Shown here piece by piece: positions 24,619 through 34,074 of a stretch of DNA of 64,000 nt. Position 1 is the first letter of the stretch; every line of letters begins with the position of its first letter. The position numbers and the translations under genes were made by a program. The stretch spans positions 5,001 through 69,000 of the forward strand of contig NZ_LIRF01000010.1 of assembly GCF_001297705.1 (NCBI RefSeq), in the 5' to 3' direction. This DNA comes from Chryseobacterium sp. ERMR1:04. Its GTDB lineage: Bacteria; Bacteroidota; Bacteroidia; Flavobacteriales; Weeksellaceae. The notes beneath the pieces are model-generated. The model saw only the letters and a list, made by a program, of their open reading frames with translations, was not told the DNA's origin and ran no database searches.

Positions 24619-27324
24619 TTAATGATATTCCTTAACACCCGGATCGTTTTGCCTTGCCACTATTTTGCCATCAATTGTATAAATGACTTGATCTGCACTG
24701 AAATAAATATCGTTGGCGAAAGTAATACGAGTATTTTTCGGTCCGAAAATAGTTTTTCCAGAATGAATATTGAGAATACGACCAACATAATTTCTTCTTT
24801 CATTTTCGTTTTCGTTTTTTCCTTCATAGATAATGGCGCTGGCAAAATCATTTTTATAGGAACGGGAGTCCGTTTTTGTAAGGTCATCATATTGAAAAGG
24901 AATGATCATTTTATCAAACTCAAAATTATAGAAGCCCATCTTTTGTGTTTTAGCAGATTTTAAAACAACACCGTTTTCAAAAATTCTTGACGGAGAGTAT
25001 ACATTAAATAATTCTGGATACATAAATTGTTTATCAATAGAAATGGGCTCAGAGAGAAGTATTTTCCCAGTCTGATCTGCAAAATAATACTGATTCTTAT
25101 TTTTTACGATAGCGTAATGTTTATCGTTTGATGTGGTTACAAAAAGAGCATCTTCATAAATAGGAGCAAGCAGTTCTTTTTCATGATCATCTACCAATCC
25201 GGTTTTGCCGTTTTCTGTGTAGCTGAAAATTGTAATATCCAGCTTCGGATGATATTGTTTAAGAGCATATTTTCTTTCCGAATGCTCAAATAGATTAAAT
25301 AAATTGGGAGAAGGGAAACTCCGAATCATAAGATAATAGTTTTTTCCATGCTGCGTGGCACTTATCGTCTTATTGTCATACACTTGTAGGTCTTCATATT
25401 CCGGGGGCAGGATATAGCTGAAGTTTTTATTCATCAAGCCGTATTTACCATCCTTTTTTACCCTGAAAATAGGATCATTCATGAACTGAAACTCATAAGG
25501 TTTAATATCTTCATATTCATAATTCAGGATACATTGGTAATGATCGTCAATTAATCCTAGCTTTCCATTCAGAGAAGCCAGAAAATAATTTCCTTTAAGA
25601 TATTGTATAGAATCGAAAAGAGAAGGATAGGAAGCTTTGATATTTTCCTTTCCATCTGATTGATTGCTAACCAACATTCCATATGTATCGCCCGTTTTTA
25701 TGAATGTGTAGTTTTCTAAATGATATTCAGGTGCTTTTTTAAGAGTGTAGGTTGGTTGTTTTCCATATTCCATGATATTGATATCAAGATCTTTAAAAAA
25801 ACTGGTTATGGTTTTCTTTTTTTTAACCTCGGCTTTCTTTTCGGTAACGTTAGCTTGAAAAAAATTCTTTCTATGATCCTGAATGAAATTTTCCGCTGGG
25901 CGATAGGTAATCATGGAATCTGCTGCAAAAATATCCCGTTTAAAATATTTTTGGTCTTTATAGGTGAGGTAGATATCTTGCTCATACTCACGCATAGGAA
26001 TAAAATCATATACAGCAGGTTGTAGAAGGCCGGCATTAAGGTTTAGAAATCCCCATAGATAGCCCTTTCGAAGGAATAGCAGGTTTCTTTTGTCTGATGC
26101 ACTTCTACCATCCCAATTGTAAAATTCATCATATTCGGCATCAAGGATGAGCTGGGCTTTGTAGTTCATTAAACCTATTTTACCTTCTTTTTCGAACATC
26201 AACGTATTATTTCTGACAATTGAAGAACCGTAGTTAAAGAGGGAAATAGGATAATCAAACAGGATATTCATTTTTTTTCCGTTTACCATTCCGTTTCCGA
26301 ATTCATCAATGTTTTCTAAGAGGGTTTCTTTGTAAATCTTATTGTCTTCAACACAATGGATACCCATTTTTCCGTTTCTTTTAAAAGGAATATAATGTTT
26401 TGATTCTTTGTATTCGCTTAAAGGTTTTTGAGCAGATTCATATGTATTGATGATTTGGTTAATGCTTTCGTTCTCGAAATAAACATCCTCAAATTCATTG
26501 ATATATTGTAAACCCGATTCATTGGACAACGCATACAGTTTAACAGCTGAATTGTTTTTAACTTTAATAAGTTGAATATTCGATTTATTGAATGCTCTTC
26601 TGTTGAAAAATACTTCCTGAAGACCAGGTTCAAAATTACTTAGTAAGGTTGTCTCTATAGAGCTGCCCTGAGCAAGGACTTTCATTGTTTTTTTTTCAAT
26701 CAGGCGGATATCACTTTTAGTTTTATAGGCTAAAAAATAGTCATCAGAATGATTAAGATTTACAAATTCAAAGTAGTCTTTAAGTAATACATTAAGATTA
26801 TCATCGTAAAGGTTATGCCTAAAATCAAAACCTACCACCGCAATAAACTCTCCCAAGTATTGCACGACGTTATGGTATTCTAAAGGAAGAAGGATTTTAC
26901 CGTTAATATCTGCAATACCGGATTTTCCGTTCTTTCTCAGAAGGATAAGATCTTTTTTAAGGCTTAGAACTCCTACTTCATCATAGATAGGAGGTATAAT
27001 GTAGCGTTTTTCATTAGGACTGTAAATTCCCATTGTAGAAATGAGGCCCTTTTCGAAGGTTACTTTTTCAATACAGTGATCAAGATTAAGAATTGCTTTT
27101 TGGGTAAAATCATACGTAAGAATACTTTTCAGATGAACTTTGTATTGCCAGAGATCACTTTTTGTTTTTTCATCATCTGGATAGTCTTCCAGAACACATA
27201 AGGCATTTTGTATATCACCGATTTCATAATATTGTAATGATTGTTTTTTGAGCGAATCAATATTTTGAGCACCTAAAAACTGATGGAAAAATATAATGAT
27301 TAAAAACAGATTTTTTTTCATCAC
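24619..27324 (-). CDS. Secreted WG-repeat protein
   Basis: This 901-residue protein has a signal peptide ending near residue 19 (FLGAQ) and many copies of the WG/KWG repeat (patterns like KNGKSGIADINGKILLPLEY, GKMGIHCVEDNK, GLINDHYQ), spread over the length. Such repeats are thought to form beta-structured scaffolds, and their role is unclear. The first 70 residues may be a TPR-like helical cap. It is the largest gene of a minus-strand run of poorly known genes. No T9SS domain is visible at the C-terminus. Confidence 0.85.
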   Translation of the reverse strand: MMKKNLFLIIIFFHQFLGAQNIDSLKKQSLQYYEIGDIQNALCVLEDYPDDEKTKSDLWQYKVHLKSILTYDFTQKAILNLDHCIEKVTFEKGLISTMGIYSPNEKRYIIPPIYDEVGVLSLKKDLILLRKNGKSGIADINGKILLPLEYHNVVQYLGEFIAVVGFDFRHNLYDDNLNVLLKDYFEFVNLNHSDDYFLAYKTKSDIRLIEKKTMKVLAQGSSIETTLLSNFEPGLQEVFFNRRAFNKSNIQLIKVKNNSAVKLYALSNESGLQYINEFEDVYFENESINQIINTYESAQKPLSEYKESKHYIPFKRNGKMGIHCVEDNKIYKETLLENIDEFGNGMVNGKKMNILFDYPISLFNYGSSIVRNNTLMFEKEGKIGLMNYKAQLILDAEYDEFYNWDGRSASDKRNLLFLRKGYLWGFLNLNAGLLQPAVYDFIPMREYEQDIYLTYKDQKYFKRDIFAADSMITYRPAENFIQDHRKNFFQANVTEKKAEVKKKKTITSFFKDLDINIMEYGKQPTYTLKKAPEYHLENYTFIKTGDTYGMLVSNQSDGKENIKASYPSLFDSIQYLKGNYFLASLNGKLGLIDDHYQCILNYEYEDIKPYEFQFMNDPIFRVKKDGKYGLMNKNFSYILPPEYEDLQVYDNKTISATQHGKNYYLMIRSFPSPNLFNLFEHSERKYALKQYHPKLDITIFSYTENGKTGLVDDHEKELLAPIYEDALFVTTSNDKHYAIVKNKNQYYFADQTGKILLSEPISIDKQFMYPELFNVYSPSRIFENGVVLKSAKTQKMGFYNFEFDKMIIPFQYDDLTKTDSRSYKNDFASAIIYEGKNENENERRNYVGRILNIHSGKTIFGPKNTRITFANDIYFSADQVIYTIDGKIVARQNDPGVKEYH

Positions 27325-27365
27325 AATGTTTTTTTCTTACCAATGAAATTACAAAAGATAGATTA

Positions 27366-27617
27366 CTAGGATAAATTCCTGTCCGATTTTTCTTTCTTTA
27401 ATTTATTCCAGTTATTAATATTCATGATCAAAATAGGAAGTAAAGCGATGGGAATTACAGACAAAGCGCTAAACCCTTTTTTAATGGTTAAGTAAAATGA
27501 TGAAAAAAATAGAATAAGGATGGCAACCATGAGCATAATGGTAAGGATTTTCATTTTTTTTTCGTTGCTGATGAGTTCTTCGTTGGTGTATTCGGTTATT
27601 GGTTTAGTTTGTTTCAT
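27366..27617 (-). CDS. Small two-TM membrane protein
   Basis: I start it at the ATG at 27617 (MKQTKPITEYTNEEL), which lies 4 bases after the stop of the upstream gene. A longer frame reaches 27671 but would overlap that gene. The 83-residue protein has a charged N-terminus, two membrane helices (about residues 25-45 and 53-70) and a basic tail. Co-transcription with 27622-28218 is likely. The function is unknown. Confidence 0.7.
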   Translation of the reverse strand: MKQTKPITEYTNEELISNEKKMKILTIMLMVAILILFFSSFYLTIKKGFSALSVIPIALLPILIMNINNWNKLKKEKSDRNLS

Positions 27618-27621
27618 GGTT

Positions 27622-28218
27622 TTATTTTTTGTTAATGATTTCCAGTGTATTGATCGTTCCAACAGGGGCAATTTTGATATGTTTATCTCCTTTGGTTACA
27701 TAAAAATAATAACTGCTGTTGATGTCGATCATGTATATCTCCGTAGGCTCGCCAGAACTGGAAATAATTTTATAATTGTATTGTAGAGATTGAGTATCAA
27801 TTCTCCTGTTAATATTTGCCCCTTCACCTATTCCTAATCCTATAAACAAAGCGAGAAGCTCGAAGGCAACCATTATAGCAAACACAGGAACCATTTTCTT
27901 TTTGAGTTCTTGTTTATCACCTTCAGTGTTTATTTTATAGCTTCCTAATAACTTTTTGCTCCAGTTTTTATGGCTGTTTTTGAAAAGAATAATTTGAAAT
28001 AGAAAGAATAAAATAACAACAGTAATGATAACAATGATGAGAATTGGGCTTGAGGCCATATCCGCAATAGGACTGATCAGAATATCGGTAATGGAGGAGT
28101 ATTTTAAAATATTAATTCCTAATTGGTAAAAAAGAATACTTTCCTTTAAAAGTCCAAGAACGATAAGATATAAATAACCTAAAGGCAGTAATCCTTGAAT
28201 TTTTTCTAGATATTTCAT
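27622..28218 (-). CDS. Membrane protein of unknown function
   Basis: This 198-residue protein has three or four predicted membrane helices in residues 10-135 and a C-terminal extramembrane beta-rich part (GEPTEIYMIDINSSYYFYV). No family is recognised. The gene directly precedes the two-TM protein gene and probably forms an operon with it. Confidence 0.7.
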   Translation of the reverse strand: MKYLEKIQGLLPLGYLYLIVLGLLKESILFYQLGINILKYSSITDILISPIADMASSPILIIVIITVVILFFLFQIILFKNSHKNWSKKLLGSYKINTEGDKQELKKKMVPVFAIMVAFELLALFIGLGIGEGANINRRIDTQSLQYNYKIISSSGEPTEIYMIDINSSYYFYVTKGDKHIKIAPVGTINTLEIINKK

Positions 28219-28249
28219 GGGTCTAATATATTATTTTCTTTTTTAATGC

Positions 28250-28276
28250 AAAAACGCATCATCTTTGATGCGTTTT
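28250..28276 (-). terminator. Terminator of the gene at 28299-28847
   Basis: On the minus strand AAAACGCATC, a 6-base loop, then GATGCGTTTTTGC makes a 10-bp stem, 22 bases after the stop codon. Confidence 0.8.
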
Positions 28277-28298
28277 ATATTAAATGATAGGAATAAGA

Positions 28299-28847
28299 TT
28301 ATTTATCCCACTTCAAACCTTCTGTGTTGAATTCAAAGATCTGAGCGCCTTCTTGGAAGAATGTTACTTCCAACATTGCTTTTTTAGAATCTTTTATTTT
28401 TTTGATGAAATCTTTTGAATTATCTAAGAATATTACATTCCCGCTTCCGTCATTTGGTGAGCCATATGTATATTCTTTTGCAGGCTGATCGTCAAATTTC
28501 ACTTTTACAGTTTTATTTCCGCCAATGCTTGTCATAAAACGCCCTTTAGATAATGTAAGCATTGCTTCACTTTCTTTTCCGTTATTCCTAAGGGTAATTC
28601 CTGCAGTAATTCCTCCATCATAAGGAAACTTCAGCTCAACTTTGTTAGTAGATTCAGCTTTAGCAAAATCATATTTAGTACCTTCCATTTTATCCTCATC
28701 TTGAGTGTAGGTCCAATTATCTTTTTTCTCTTCTCCAGCTTTTGTTTCTGTTTTTGCAGCATCACCTTCTTTTTTATCAGAACCTGATGATACGGCAAAG
28801 AATGCCATTGCTGCTACTGCGAATGCTGAAATTAAGTGCTTTTTCAT
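28299..28847 (-). CDS. Exported protein, lipoprotein-like but lacking the lipobox cysteine
   Basis: The N-terminus MKKHLISAFAVAAMAFFAVS followed by SGSDKKEGD looks like a lipoprotein signal, except that the expected SSCGSDKK reads SSGSDKK: the cysteine codon is missing in frame. The product would then be cleaved by signal peptidase I or stay uncleaved. The 182-residue protein has a charged linker and a beta-rich domain of unknown role. The ATG is 5 bases after the stop of the membrane-protein gene upstream. Confidence 0.72.
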   Translation of the reverse strand: MKKHLISAFAVAAMAFFAVSSGSDKKEGDAAKTETKAGEEKKDNWTYTQDEDKMEGTKYDFAKAESTNKVELKFPYDGGITAGITLRNNGKESEAMLTLSKGRFMTSIGGNKTVKVKFDDQPAKEYTYGSPNDGSGNVIFLDNSKDFIKKIKDSKKAMLEVTFFQEGAQIFEFNTEGLKWDK

Positions 28848-28851
28848 GTTG

Positions 28852-29268
28852 TTAAATTGTTTTTATGTTATAAAATTTTTGTTTTCTAAAAAGGAACGGA
28901 AGTATAAGTCCAACCGATATAAAAGCGATATCCTTGATATCAAAAGTTCCATACAATACCTCCATCAAAATTGATAGTACTGATACAATAATAAACCATA
29001 AATAATAATTTTTAGAGGAATCTTCTTTCCACACGATTGAAATCAGAGATGAAAGAGCAAAAGCCCATAATCCGTCGGGTAAATTGAATTTTATCCAGCC
29101 TGGAAGAGCTATTGTATGAGGATTTAAATGTAATATTTTAAGGAAATATACAGATCTGTCTCTTGCCACCAAATAAATAACTGTACCAATAAGTAAAGGT
29201 ATAATTACAGATAGTAAAATTGAGGAGGCAAATGATTTTTTACCATAGCCCAGCTTTTCGTGATTCAT
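28852..29268 (-). CDS. Four-TM membrane protein, possibly VanZ-like
   Basis: This 138-residue protein has four membrane helices. The motif FNLPDGLWAFALSSLISIVW and the later GTFDIKDIAF resemble the layout of VanZ-like membrane proteins, where a short acidic motif sits between helices. The similarity is weak, so the name is tentative. It is upstream of the exported-protein gene and probably co-transcribed. Confidence 0.6.
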   Translation of the reverse strand: MNHEKLGYGKKSFASSILLSVIIPLLIGTVIYLVARDRSVYFLKILHLNPHTIALPGWIKFNLPDGLWAFALSSLISIVWKEDSSKNYYLWFIIVSVLSILMEVLYGTFDIKDIAFISVGLILPFLFRKQKFYNIKTI

Positions 29269-29574
29269 AAATGATCAGATGGGAAATTTTGATGATGTTA
29301 TAATATTATTTTTTAGATCCTGAATCCTAGTGAAAATCTTGTAGAATTAAGAAGTGGAGTATGGGAGAGGTAGAAAAAAATAATCTGAATTTTTCATGTT
29401 TTTATGGTTATTAGGTGTTAGTTTTTTATGGCTTTTATATTTTTTTATAATAGCTTTTCAAATATAACAAAATAATTTTTATACACTGATTATTTTAGAA
29501 AAACTATTTTTATAATATAATTTATACAACTTCTACGAAAGTATTGAGTAAAATAATGATATTTCCACTAATAC
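29269..29574. other. AT-rich intergenic stretch without visible gene
   Basis: These 306 bases between the membrane-protein gene and the SDR gene contain T-runs near 29400-29450 and no supported frame or strong hairpin. They may hold the promoter of the upstream operon reading left. Confidence 0.55.
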
Positions 29575-30366
29575 TTACATTGTTTTCAAAACCCCTCCGT
29601 CTGCTCTTAGGCTTGCTCCATTGGTGGCAATAGATAACGGACTGGAAAGATAGGTTGCTAGACTGGCAATTTCTTTAGGCTCGATAAATCTTTGTAATAA
29701 AGAATCAGGATTGGTTTGCTGAATAATGGCAGCTTTCATTTGTTCAACACTCATATTTTGAATTTTTGCAAAGTAATCAACGGTTTCAGCAACGCCTTCG
29801 GAATACGTTGGGCCACCAAGAATGGTATTAACGGTAACTTCAGTTCCTTTTGTTAATTTTGAAAGTCCATTACTGACTGCCATCATTGCTGCTTTTGTCA
29901 TGCCATAATGAATCATATTTCCAGGAATATTTACGCCGGATTCACTGCTGATGAAAATGATTCTTCCCCAGTTTTTCTCCAACATTTTTGGCATAAGATG
30001 TCTGGATAATTTTACAGAGCTCATGACATTGATTTCAAAAATATGATACCATTCTTCATCAGAAATGGTTGTAAAATCTTTCAGTTCAAAAATTCCAATG
30101 TTGTTGATGAGAATATCAATATCATTCAATTGTTCAAGTAAATGATGGACTTCTTGTTGGTTAGAAAAATCAGCTGCGAGTCCTGAAATAGTAGCATCCG
30201 GAAATTGCTGCTGTAATTGAAAAACAGCTTTTTCTGTTTTCAGTTTTTGTCTTCCGTTGATGATTACTTCAGCGCCTTCTTCTAATAATTGTTGAGCGAT
30301 GGCAAAGCCAATTCCTTGTGTTGAACCACTGATGAATGCTTTTTTTGATGTTAATTCTAAATTCAT
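29575..30366 (-). CDS. SDR-family oxidoreductase
   Basis: This classical short-chain dehydrogenase has 263 residues. The cofactor motif is SGSTQGIGFA (about residues 13-22), followed by the structural NNIG at 88-91. The active site has S140 or S141, Y154 and K158 (YGMTK). N39, G38 and R40 after the second beta strand suggest NADP(H). The substrate is unknown. The gene follows a TetR repressor gene, and a copy of the repressor's palindrome lies 12 bases before its start codon, so it is probably induced by a small molecule it helps detoxify. Confidence 0.93.
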   Translation of the reverse strand: MNLELTSKKAFISGSTQGIGFAIAQQLLEEGAEVIINGRQKLKTEKAVFQLQQQFPDATISGLAADFSNQQEVHHLLEQLNDIDILINNIGIFELKDFTTISDEEWYHIFEINVMSSVKLSRHLMPKMLEKNWGRIIFISSESGVNIPGNMIHYGMTKAAMMAVSNGLSKLTKGTEVTVNTILGGPTYSEGVAETVDYFAKIQNMSVEQMKAAIIQQTNPDSLLQRFIEPKEIASLATYLSSPLSIATNGASLRADGGVLKTM

Positions 30367-30378
30367 ATTATTTAATTA

Positions 30379-30394
30379 TGTAATGATCGATACA
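30379..30394. promoter_or_regulatory. TetR operator O1 before the SDR gene
   Basis: TGTAATGATCGATACA (dyad TGTA-N8-TACA) lies 12 bases upstream of the SDR start. The identical 16 bases recur at 31002-31017 upstream of the TetR gene. Two exact copies flanking one TetR gene in a 64-kb window strongly suggest its operator. Confidence 0.75.
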
Positions 30395-30411
30395 AAAATC
30401 AATAAAAAAAA

Positions 30412-30993
30412 TTAGCTGAGAACAGCCAATTGTATTTCTATTTGTTGAGACAGAGTCGTTTTATCGGGATACATTCGTCTTAAGGTATTCAGCCCACACC
30501 AAAATGTGATGAGGTATTTTCCTAAGATGGATGCATCGGTTTTATTTTTCATACTGTCATTTTCCTGTGCCTTTCGGATGGCTTCAGTATACATTTCTTC
30601 AACTTCTTTTAAGATGTTAACAGCTTCATGTTCCAGATCTTTATCCACGTAGGCCATTTCTACGACTGTGTTTGCGATAATACAGCCCTTTAAATGTGAT
30701 GCTTCATTTTCCTCAGCAATACTTCTGAAAAAGTCTTTAATTAAATGAATTGGGGATTCACTTTTTTCCAATTCGCTCTTAAAGTCTATAAATGCTTGCC
30801 TTCTTTGGCTCATCGCTTCTTTGAAAACCTGCTTTTTTCCTCCTTTAAAAGTATTGTAAAAACTACCACTTCCTGCCCCGGTGATGGTTAATAATTCATT
30901 TAAAGAAGTTGCGGTATAGCCTTTTTTCCAGAAAATTTCTTGTGCTTTCTGAATAAGTTCCGAGTTGTCATAAATTTGGGGTCTGCCTCTCAT
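30412..30993 (-). CDS. TetR/AcrR-family repressor
   Basis: The 193-residue protein begins MRGRPQIYD and has the N-terminal helix-turn-helix (AQEIFWKKGYTATSLNELLTI at about residues 12-33, then GSFYNTFKGGK). The C-terminal helical domain would bind an inducer. It is flanked by two copies of the same palindrome, supporting autoregulation and control of the SDR gene. It is paralogous to the regulator at 37326-37910, which has the same kind of neighbour. Confidence 0.92.
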   Translation of the reverse strand: MRGRPQIYDNSELIQKAQEIFWKKGYTATSLNELLTITGAGSGSFYNTFKGGKKQVFKEAMSQRRQAFIDFKSELEKSESPIHLIKDFFRSIAEENEASHLKGCIIANTVVEMAYVDKDLEHEAVNILKEVEEMYTEAIRKAQENDSMKNKTDASILGKYLITFWCGLNTLRRMYPDKTTLSQQIEIQLAVLS

Positions 30994-31001
30994 TTTATTT
31001 T

Positions 31002-31017
31002 TGTAATGATCGATACA
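31002..31017. promoter_or_regulatory. TetR operator O2 in the TetR promoter
   Basis: This is an identical copy of TGTAATGATCGATACA. It lies 8 bases before the TetR start codon and overlaps a possible -7 box on the minus strand (TATTTTTG, 31023-31016), so binding would block the repressor's own transcription. Confidence 0.75.
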
Positions 31018-31070
31018 AAAATATGAAAAAAATTATTAGCTGAATTAAAAATTAACGTAAAAATATAATT

Positions 31071-31991
31071 TTAATTAAACGACTGCCTGAATTCCAACGG
31101 TGAAACCTTCGTTTTGTTTTTAAATAATTTGCTGAAAGACTGGGGATGTTCAAAACCTAATTCATACGCAATTTCACTGACAGATAATTGAGTAGTTGAT
31201 AATTTTTCCTTTGCTTTTTTAATCAGTTTTTCATGAATGTGTTGCTGAGTACTTTGTCCGGTTAAGACTTTTAATAATCCGGTTAGATAACTCGCCGAAA
31301 CATTCAATTGATCGGCTACAAATTGTACAGAAGGAAGTCCTTTTGTGATCAGGTCTTCATTGTTGAAATAATCATTTAATAACTTTTCTAATGAATCAAG
31401 GATCTTATGATTGGAAATTTTTCTTGTAATAAATTGCCTTTGATAAAAGCGTTCAGCGTAATTCAACAACGTTTCAATCTGTGAAATAATAATATTCTGA
31501 CTGAATTGGTCAATATTCGAATGATACTCGTTTTGAATATTCTGTACCACATTTTTAACAACATCTTCTTCCTTTTCGGAGAGAAATAAAGCTTCCTTCA
31601 CAGAATAATCAAAATACTCATAATGTTTGATATTTTTGGCTAAAGAAGTATTCCAGAAGAAATCGGGATGAATGAGTAAAATCCATCCTGTATGTTTTGT
31701 TTGTAAGCTAGTATCCGGATCTAGGGTTACACCGAAAACCTGTCCCGGAGCCATAAAAAACATTACCCCTTCATCAAAATCATATTCCAGTTGACCATAT
31801 TTTATTTTTGCATTGGAAGTTCTCTTAATAGAAATCGAATAAAAATCTAAAATCCAACTCAGTTCTTTGATATCAGGATCATGACTGATTGTACTGTAAT
31901 CTATCACACTAATCAATGGATGCTCAGGTTTTGGCAGTCCACGGAACTGATGGAATTCACTGATGGTTTTGAGTCTGATGGGCTGTTTCAT
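31071..31991 (-). CDS. AraC-family transcriptional regulator
   Basis: The 306-residue protein has an N-terminal ligand-binding cupin-like domain (about residues 25-170) and a C-terminal AraC DNA-binding domain with two helix-turn-helix units (PSVQFVADQLNVSASYLTGL and LSVSEIAYELGFEHPQSFSK). I start it at the ATG at 31991 (MKQPIRLKTI). The frame runs on to 32120, but that extension crosses a dispersed repeat and a hydrophobic stretch unlike the family. It is next to the NmrA-like gene, a plausible target. Confidence 0.88.
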   Translation of the reverse strand: MKQPIRLKTISEFHQFRGLPKPEHPLISVIDYSTISHDPDIKELSWILDFYSISIKRTSNAKIKYGQLEYDFDEGVMFFMAPGQVFGVTLDPDTSLQTKHTGWILLIHPDFFWNTSLAKNIKHYEYFDYSVKEALFLSEKEEDVVKNVVQNIQNEYHSNIDQFSQNIIISQIETLLNYAERFYQRQFITRKISNHKILDSLEKLLNDYFNNEDLITKGLPSVQFVADQLNVSASYLTGLLKVLTGQSTQQHIHEKLIKKAKEKLSTTQLSVSEIAYELGFEHPQSFSKLFKNKTKVSPLEFRQSFN

Positions 31992-32114
31992 TAGGCCTAA
32001 GTTAATTGTTTCTGATGATTTTTTAGTAAAACATATTTGCTGTTTTATAAAGTTTTCAGCTTCGCTCAAACTGACACACATAAAAACCAAAAATATAAAA
32101 GTTAGTATTAGCGA

Positions 32115-32143
32115 TGTCATCCTGAGCGAAGTCGAAGGATCTC
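32115..32143 (+). repeat. Half copy of the GTCATYCTGA repeat (R3)
   Basis: GTCATCCTGAGCGAAGTCGA followed by AGGATCT matches the left arm of the 77-base palindromic element at 52487-52563 in type. I recognise this word as common between genes of many Bacteroidota. The partner arm is missing here. Confidence 0.6.
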
Positions 32144-32178
32144 TCTTTTGTTAGATTACATTAAGACAAAAAACAATT

Positions 32179-33081
32179 TTACTTATTAAAATATGCTTTA
32201 GCAAAATCTTCAGCAAAATCCTTTACTTTCACATTTCCCAGAGCAGGTCTGTTTTGGTAATAATCTTCATATAAAACGCCATTTCCTCTGGCAATATTCA
32301 TTTCAACAAAACCTTTAGCAGTTTTAGGATTCATTCCTGCGCTGATCATGCCATTGAGTACATCTTCATCAGGAACAGTCAGCCATTTCAGTGCTGGATT
32401 TCCAATAGCTTCACCCAACGTTTTTGCAATATCATTAGGCGAAATTTCTTCACTCGCAATATAACGAACTTCTCTGCCTTTAAATGGTTTTTCAATCTCT
32501 TCAGCAATGGCATTGGCGATATCTAAAGGCGAAACCCAAGCTTCTTTTTCGTCTCCACCATAATTCTGAATGATGGCGCCTTGTGATTTAATAGTGGGAA
32601 TAAAAGAATACATATTGTAATAAAATCCCACCGGACGCATAAATTTAATGGAAACATCTTGAGGAAGTTCATTTAAAATCTTTTCTACATTATAATGGAA
32701 AGCAAGAATTCCGTTTCCGCTTGGAAGGTGAGCGCCAATACTGCTGAGGTGAACAATCTTCTTCACGCCTGATCTTTCAAAAGCTTCTTTGTAATTTTTT
32801 CCAATCTGAGTATTCGCTTCAATAAAATCTACGTTATGATCAAAAAAAACTCCTGCATTTAACGCTTCCATGGCATACACAATATCTGCACCTGTAAATG
32901 TTTTGCTTAAAAAATCCACATCTTCCATAGATCCAATGGCCGCTTTAGCACCCAATGCTTCAATTTCTGATTGTCTTTCTGTATTGCTGCTTACAACAGT
33001 AACCGAATGTCCTTTGTTGATGAGTTCTTTGGTCAGTGGCTTGCTGATATTTCCTAGAGAACCTGTTACGATAATTTTCAT
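32179..33081 (-). CDS. NmrA-like NAD(P)-binding protein
   Basis: The 300-residue protein is an atypical SDR of the NmrA/HSCARG type. It starts MKIIVTGSLGNISKPL with the GxxGxxG-type Rossmann motif at residues 7-13, then DIVYAMEA and VVHLSSIG-like strands, and lacks the classical YxxxK. I start at 33081. The frame continues 12 codons upstream without a better motif. Such proteins act as quinone reductases or redox sensors. Its neighbours are AraC-type regulators on both sides. Confidence 0.87.
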   Translation of the reverse strand: MKIIVTGSLGNISKPLTKELINKGHSVTVVSSNTERQSEIEALGAKAAIGSMEDVDFLSKTFTGADIVYAMEALNAGVFFDHNVDFIEANTQIGKNYKEAFERSGVKKIVHLSSIGAHLPSGNGILAFHYNVEKILNELPQDVSIKFMRPVGFYYNMYSFIPTIKSQGAIIQNYGGDEKEAWVSPLDIANAIAEEIEKPFKGREVRYIASEEISPNDIAKTLGEAIGNPALKWLTVPDEDVLNGMISAGMNPKTAKGFVEMNIARGNGVLYEDYYQNRPALGNVKVKDFAEDFAKAYFNK

Positions 33082-33196
33082 TTTAACTTGTTTTTTATTG
33101 AAACAAAGTTCCGACATCCTGTAAAAGATGATGTATCCAAATCTACTTTTTACGTAGTCGAAAAAAAATCTCTATTATTGGATAGAGACTTGAATT

Positions 33197-33610
33197 TTAA
33201 TATGATTTATTTTTTGACTTCAGTTCCAAAGGTGAAATTCCATACAATTTTTTAAACGTAAAAGAAAAATGAGAGAGATCTTCAAAGCCAAGATCAACAT
33301 AAATATCTGTCCGTTTTTTATGCTCTTTATCCAAAAGGAAATAAGCTTCCTGAAGACGTTTATTCATCAGCCATTTTCCGGGAGTGGTGTTGAAAATTGC
33401 TTTCAATTCTCTTTTAAAAGTCGATAAACTTCGTCCTGTCATAAAAGCAAAACGTTCCAGACTGATGTTGAATTTATAATTATGATTCATAAACAGCTCC
33501 AAATCAATTTTATGCGGAACATTGAAATTGAAGAAAATATCTTTAAGATCAAGATTGCTAATTGATTTTTCTGAATTTAAAATTATCAATTTTATCTCTA
33601 TAATTTTCAA
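33197..33610 (-). pseudogene. C-terminal remnant of an AraC-family regulator
   Basis: The frame encodes only the last about 115 residues of an AraC/XylS-type regulator: a linker (FNFNVPHKIDLE), then both helix-turn-helix units (LERFAFMTGRSLSTFKRELK and TDIYVDLGFEDLSHFSFTFK). The roughly 150-residue effector-binding half is absent. The homology stops near 33580, where the 3' end of the membrane-protein gene at 33558-34073 begins, so the 5' half was apparently replaced by incoming DNA. It lies upstream of the NmrA-like gene, its probable former target. A short DNA-binding product could still be made. Confidence 0.7.
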
Positions 33611-34073
33611 TATCAGTCATCATGAATTCCAATAAATTACTTCTTTTTAACTTCGTGTTTTTGCTATATAAATCTTTTCTAATGTTTAGAAGTAATTCAG
33701 ACAGTTGAGCTAAAAGAATTATTCCATATTCATTATCATCATAAGATTCTTTATTAAAGAAAGACTGCATTATTGTATTATAAGAATTAACGACTTCATC
33801 TGAACCAAAAGTAATTAGGTTGAAAGCTGCTTTTTTATATTCTAAAGTCAGCATTTTTTGTATTCCATTATTCTTTTCATCTTCATCAAGCGTACCAGTC
33901 AATGCATATATAAATGGCTCTAATAATGTTTCATAAATTTTTATTTTATTTTCTCTTGCTTTTTCTTCAATTGATAAAAATTCTTCACGTTTTGCTTTTA
34001 GAAACCAAGAAATTACACCTCCAATTGTTATTAAAATTGGACTAATTAATGCTATTAAAATTTTGCCATCCAT
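33558..34073 (-). CDS. Single-TM helical protein of unknown function
   Basis: The 171-residue protein has one N-terminal membrane helix (about residues 5-25, ISPILITIGGVISWF) and a long cytoplasmic helical domain (KAREN KIKIYETLLEPF). No catalytic motif is seen. Its start is one base after the stop of the gene at 34075, so the two form a tight pair. It is very AT-rich. Its 3' end runs into the AraC remnant. The pair could be a membrane-based defence or stress module, by resemblance of the partner only. Confidence 0.7.
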   Translation of the reverse strand: MDGKILIALISPILITIGGVISWFLKAKREEFLSIEEKARENKIKIYETLLEPFIYALTGTLDEDEKNNGIQKMLTLEYKKAAFNLITFGSDEVVNSYNTIMQSFFNKESYDDNEYGIILLAQLSELLLNIRKDLYSKNTKLKRSNLLEFMMTDIENYRDKIDNFKFRKIN

Positions 34074-34074
34074 G

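Noticed and set aside
24622..24963. 113-codon frame opposite the end of the WG-repeat gene
   Set aside because: It is fully contained in the WG-repeat gene, cysteine- and isoleucine-rich without a domain, and looks like an antisense shadow.
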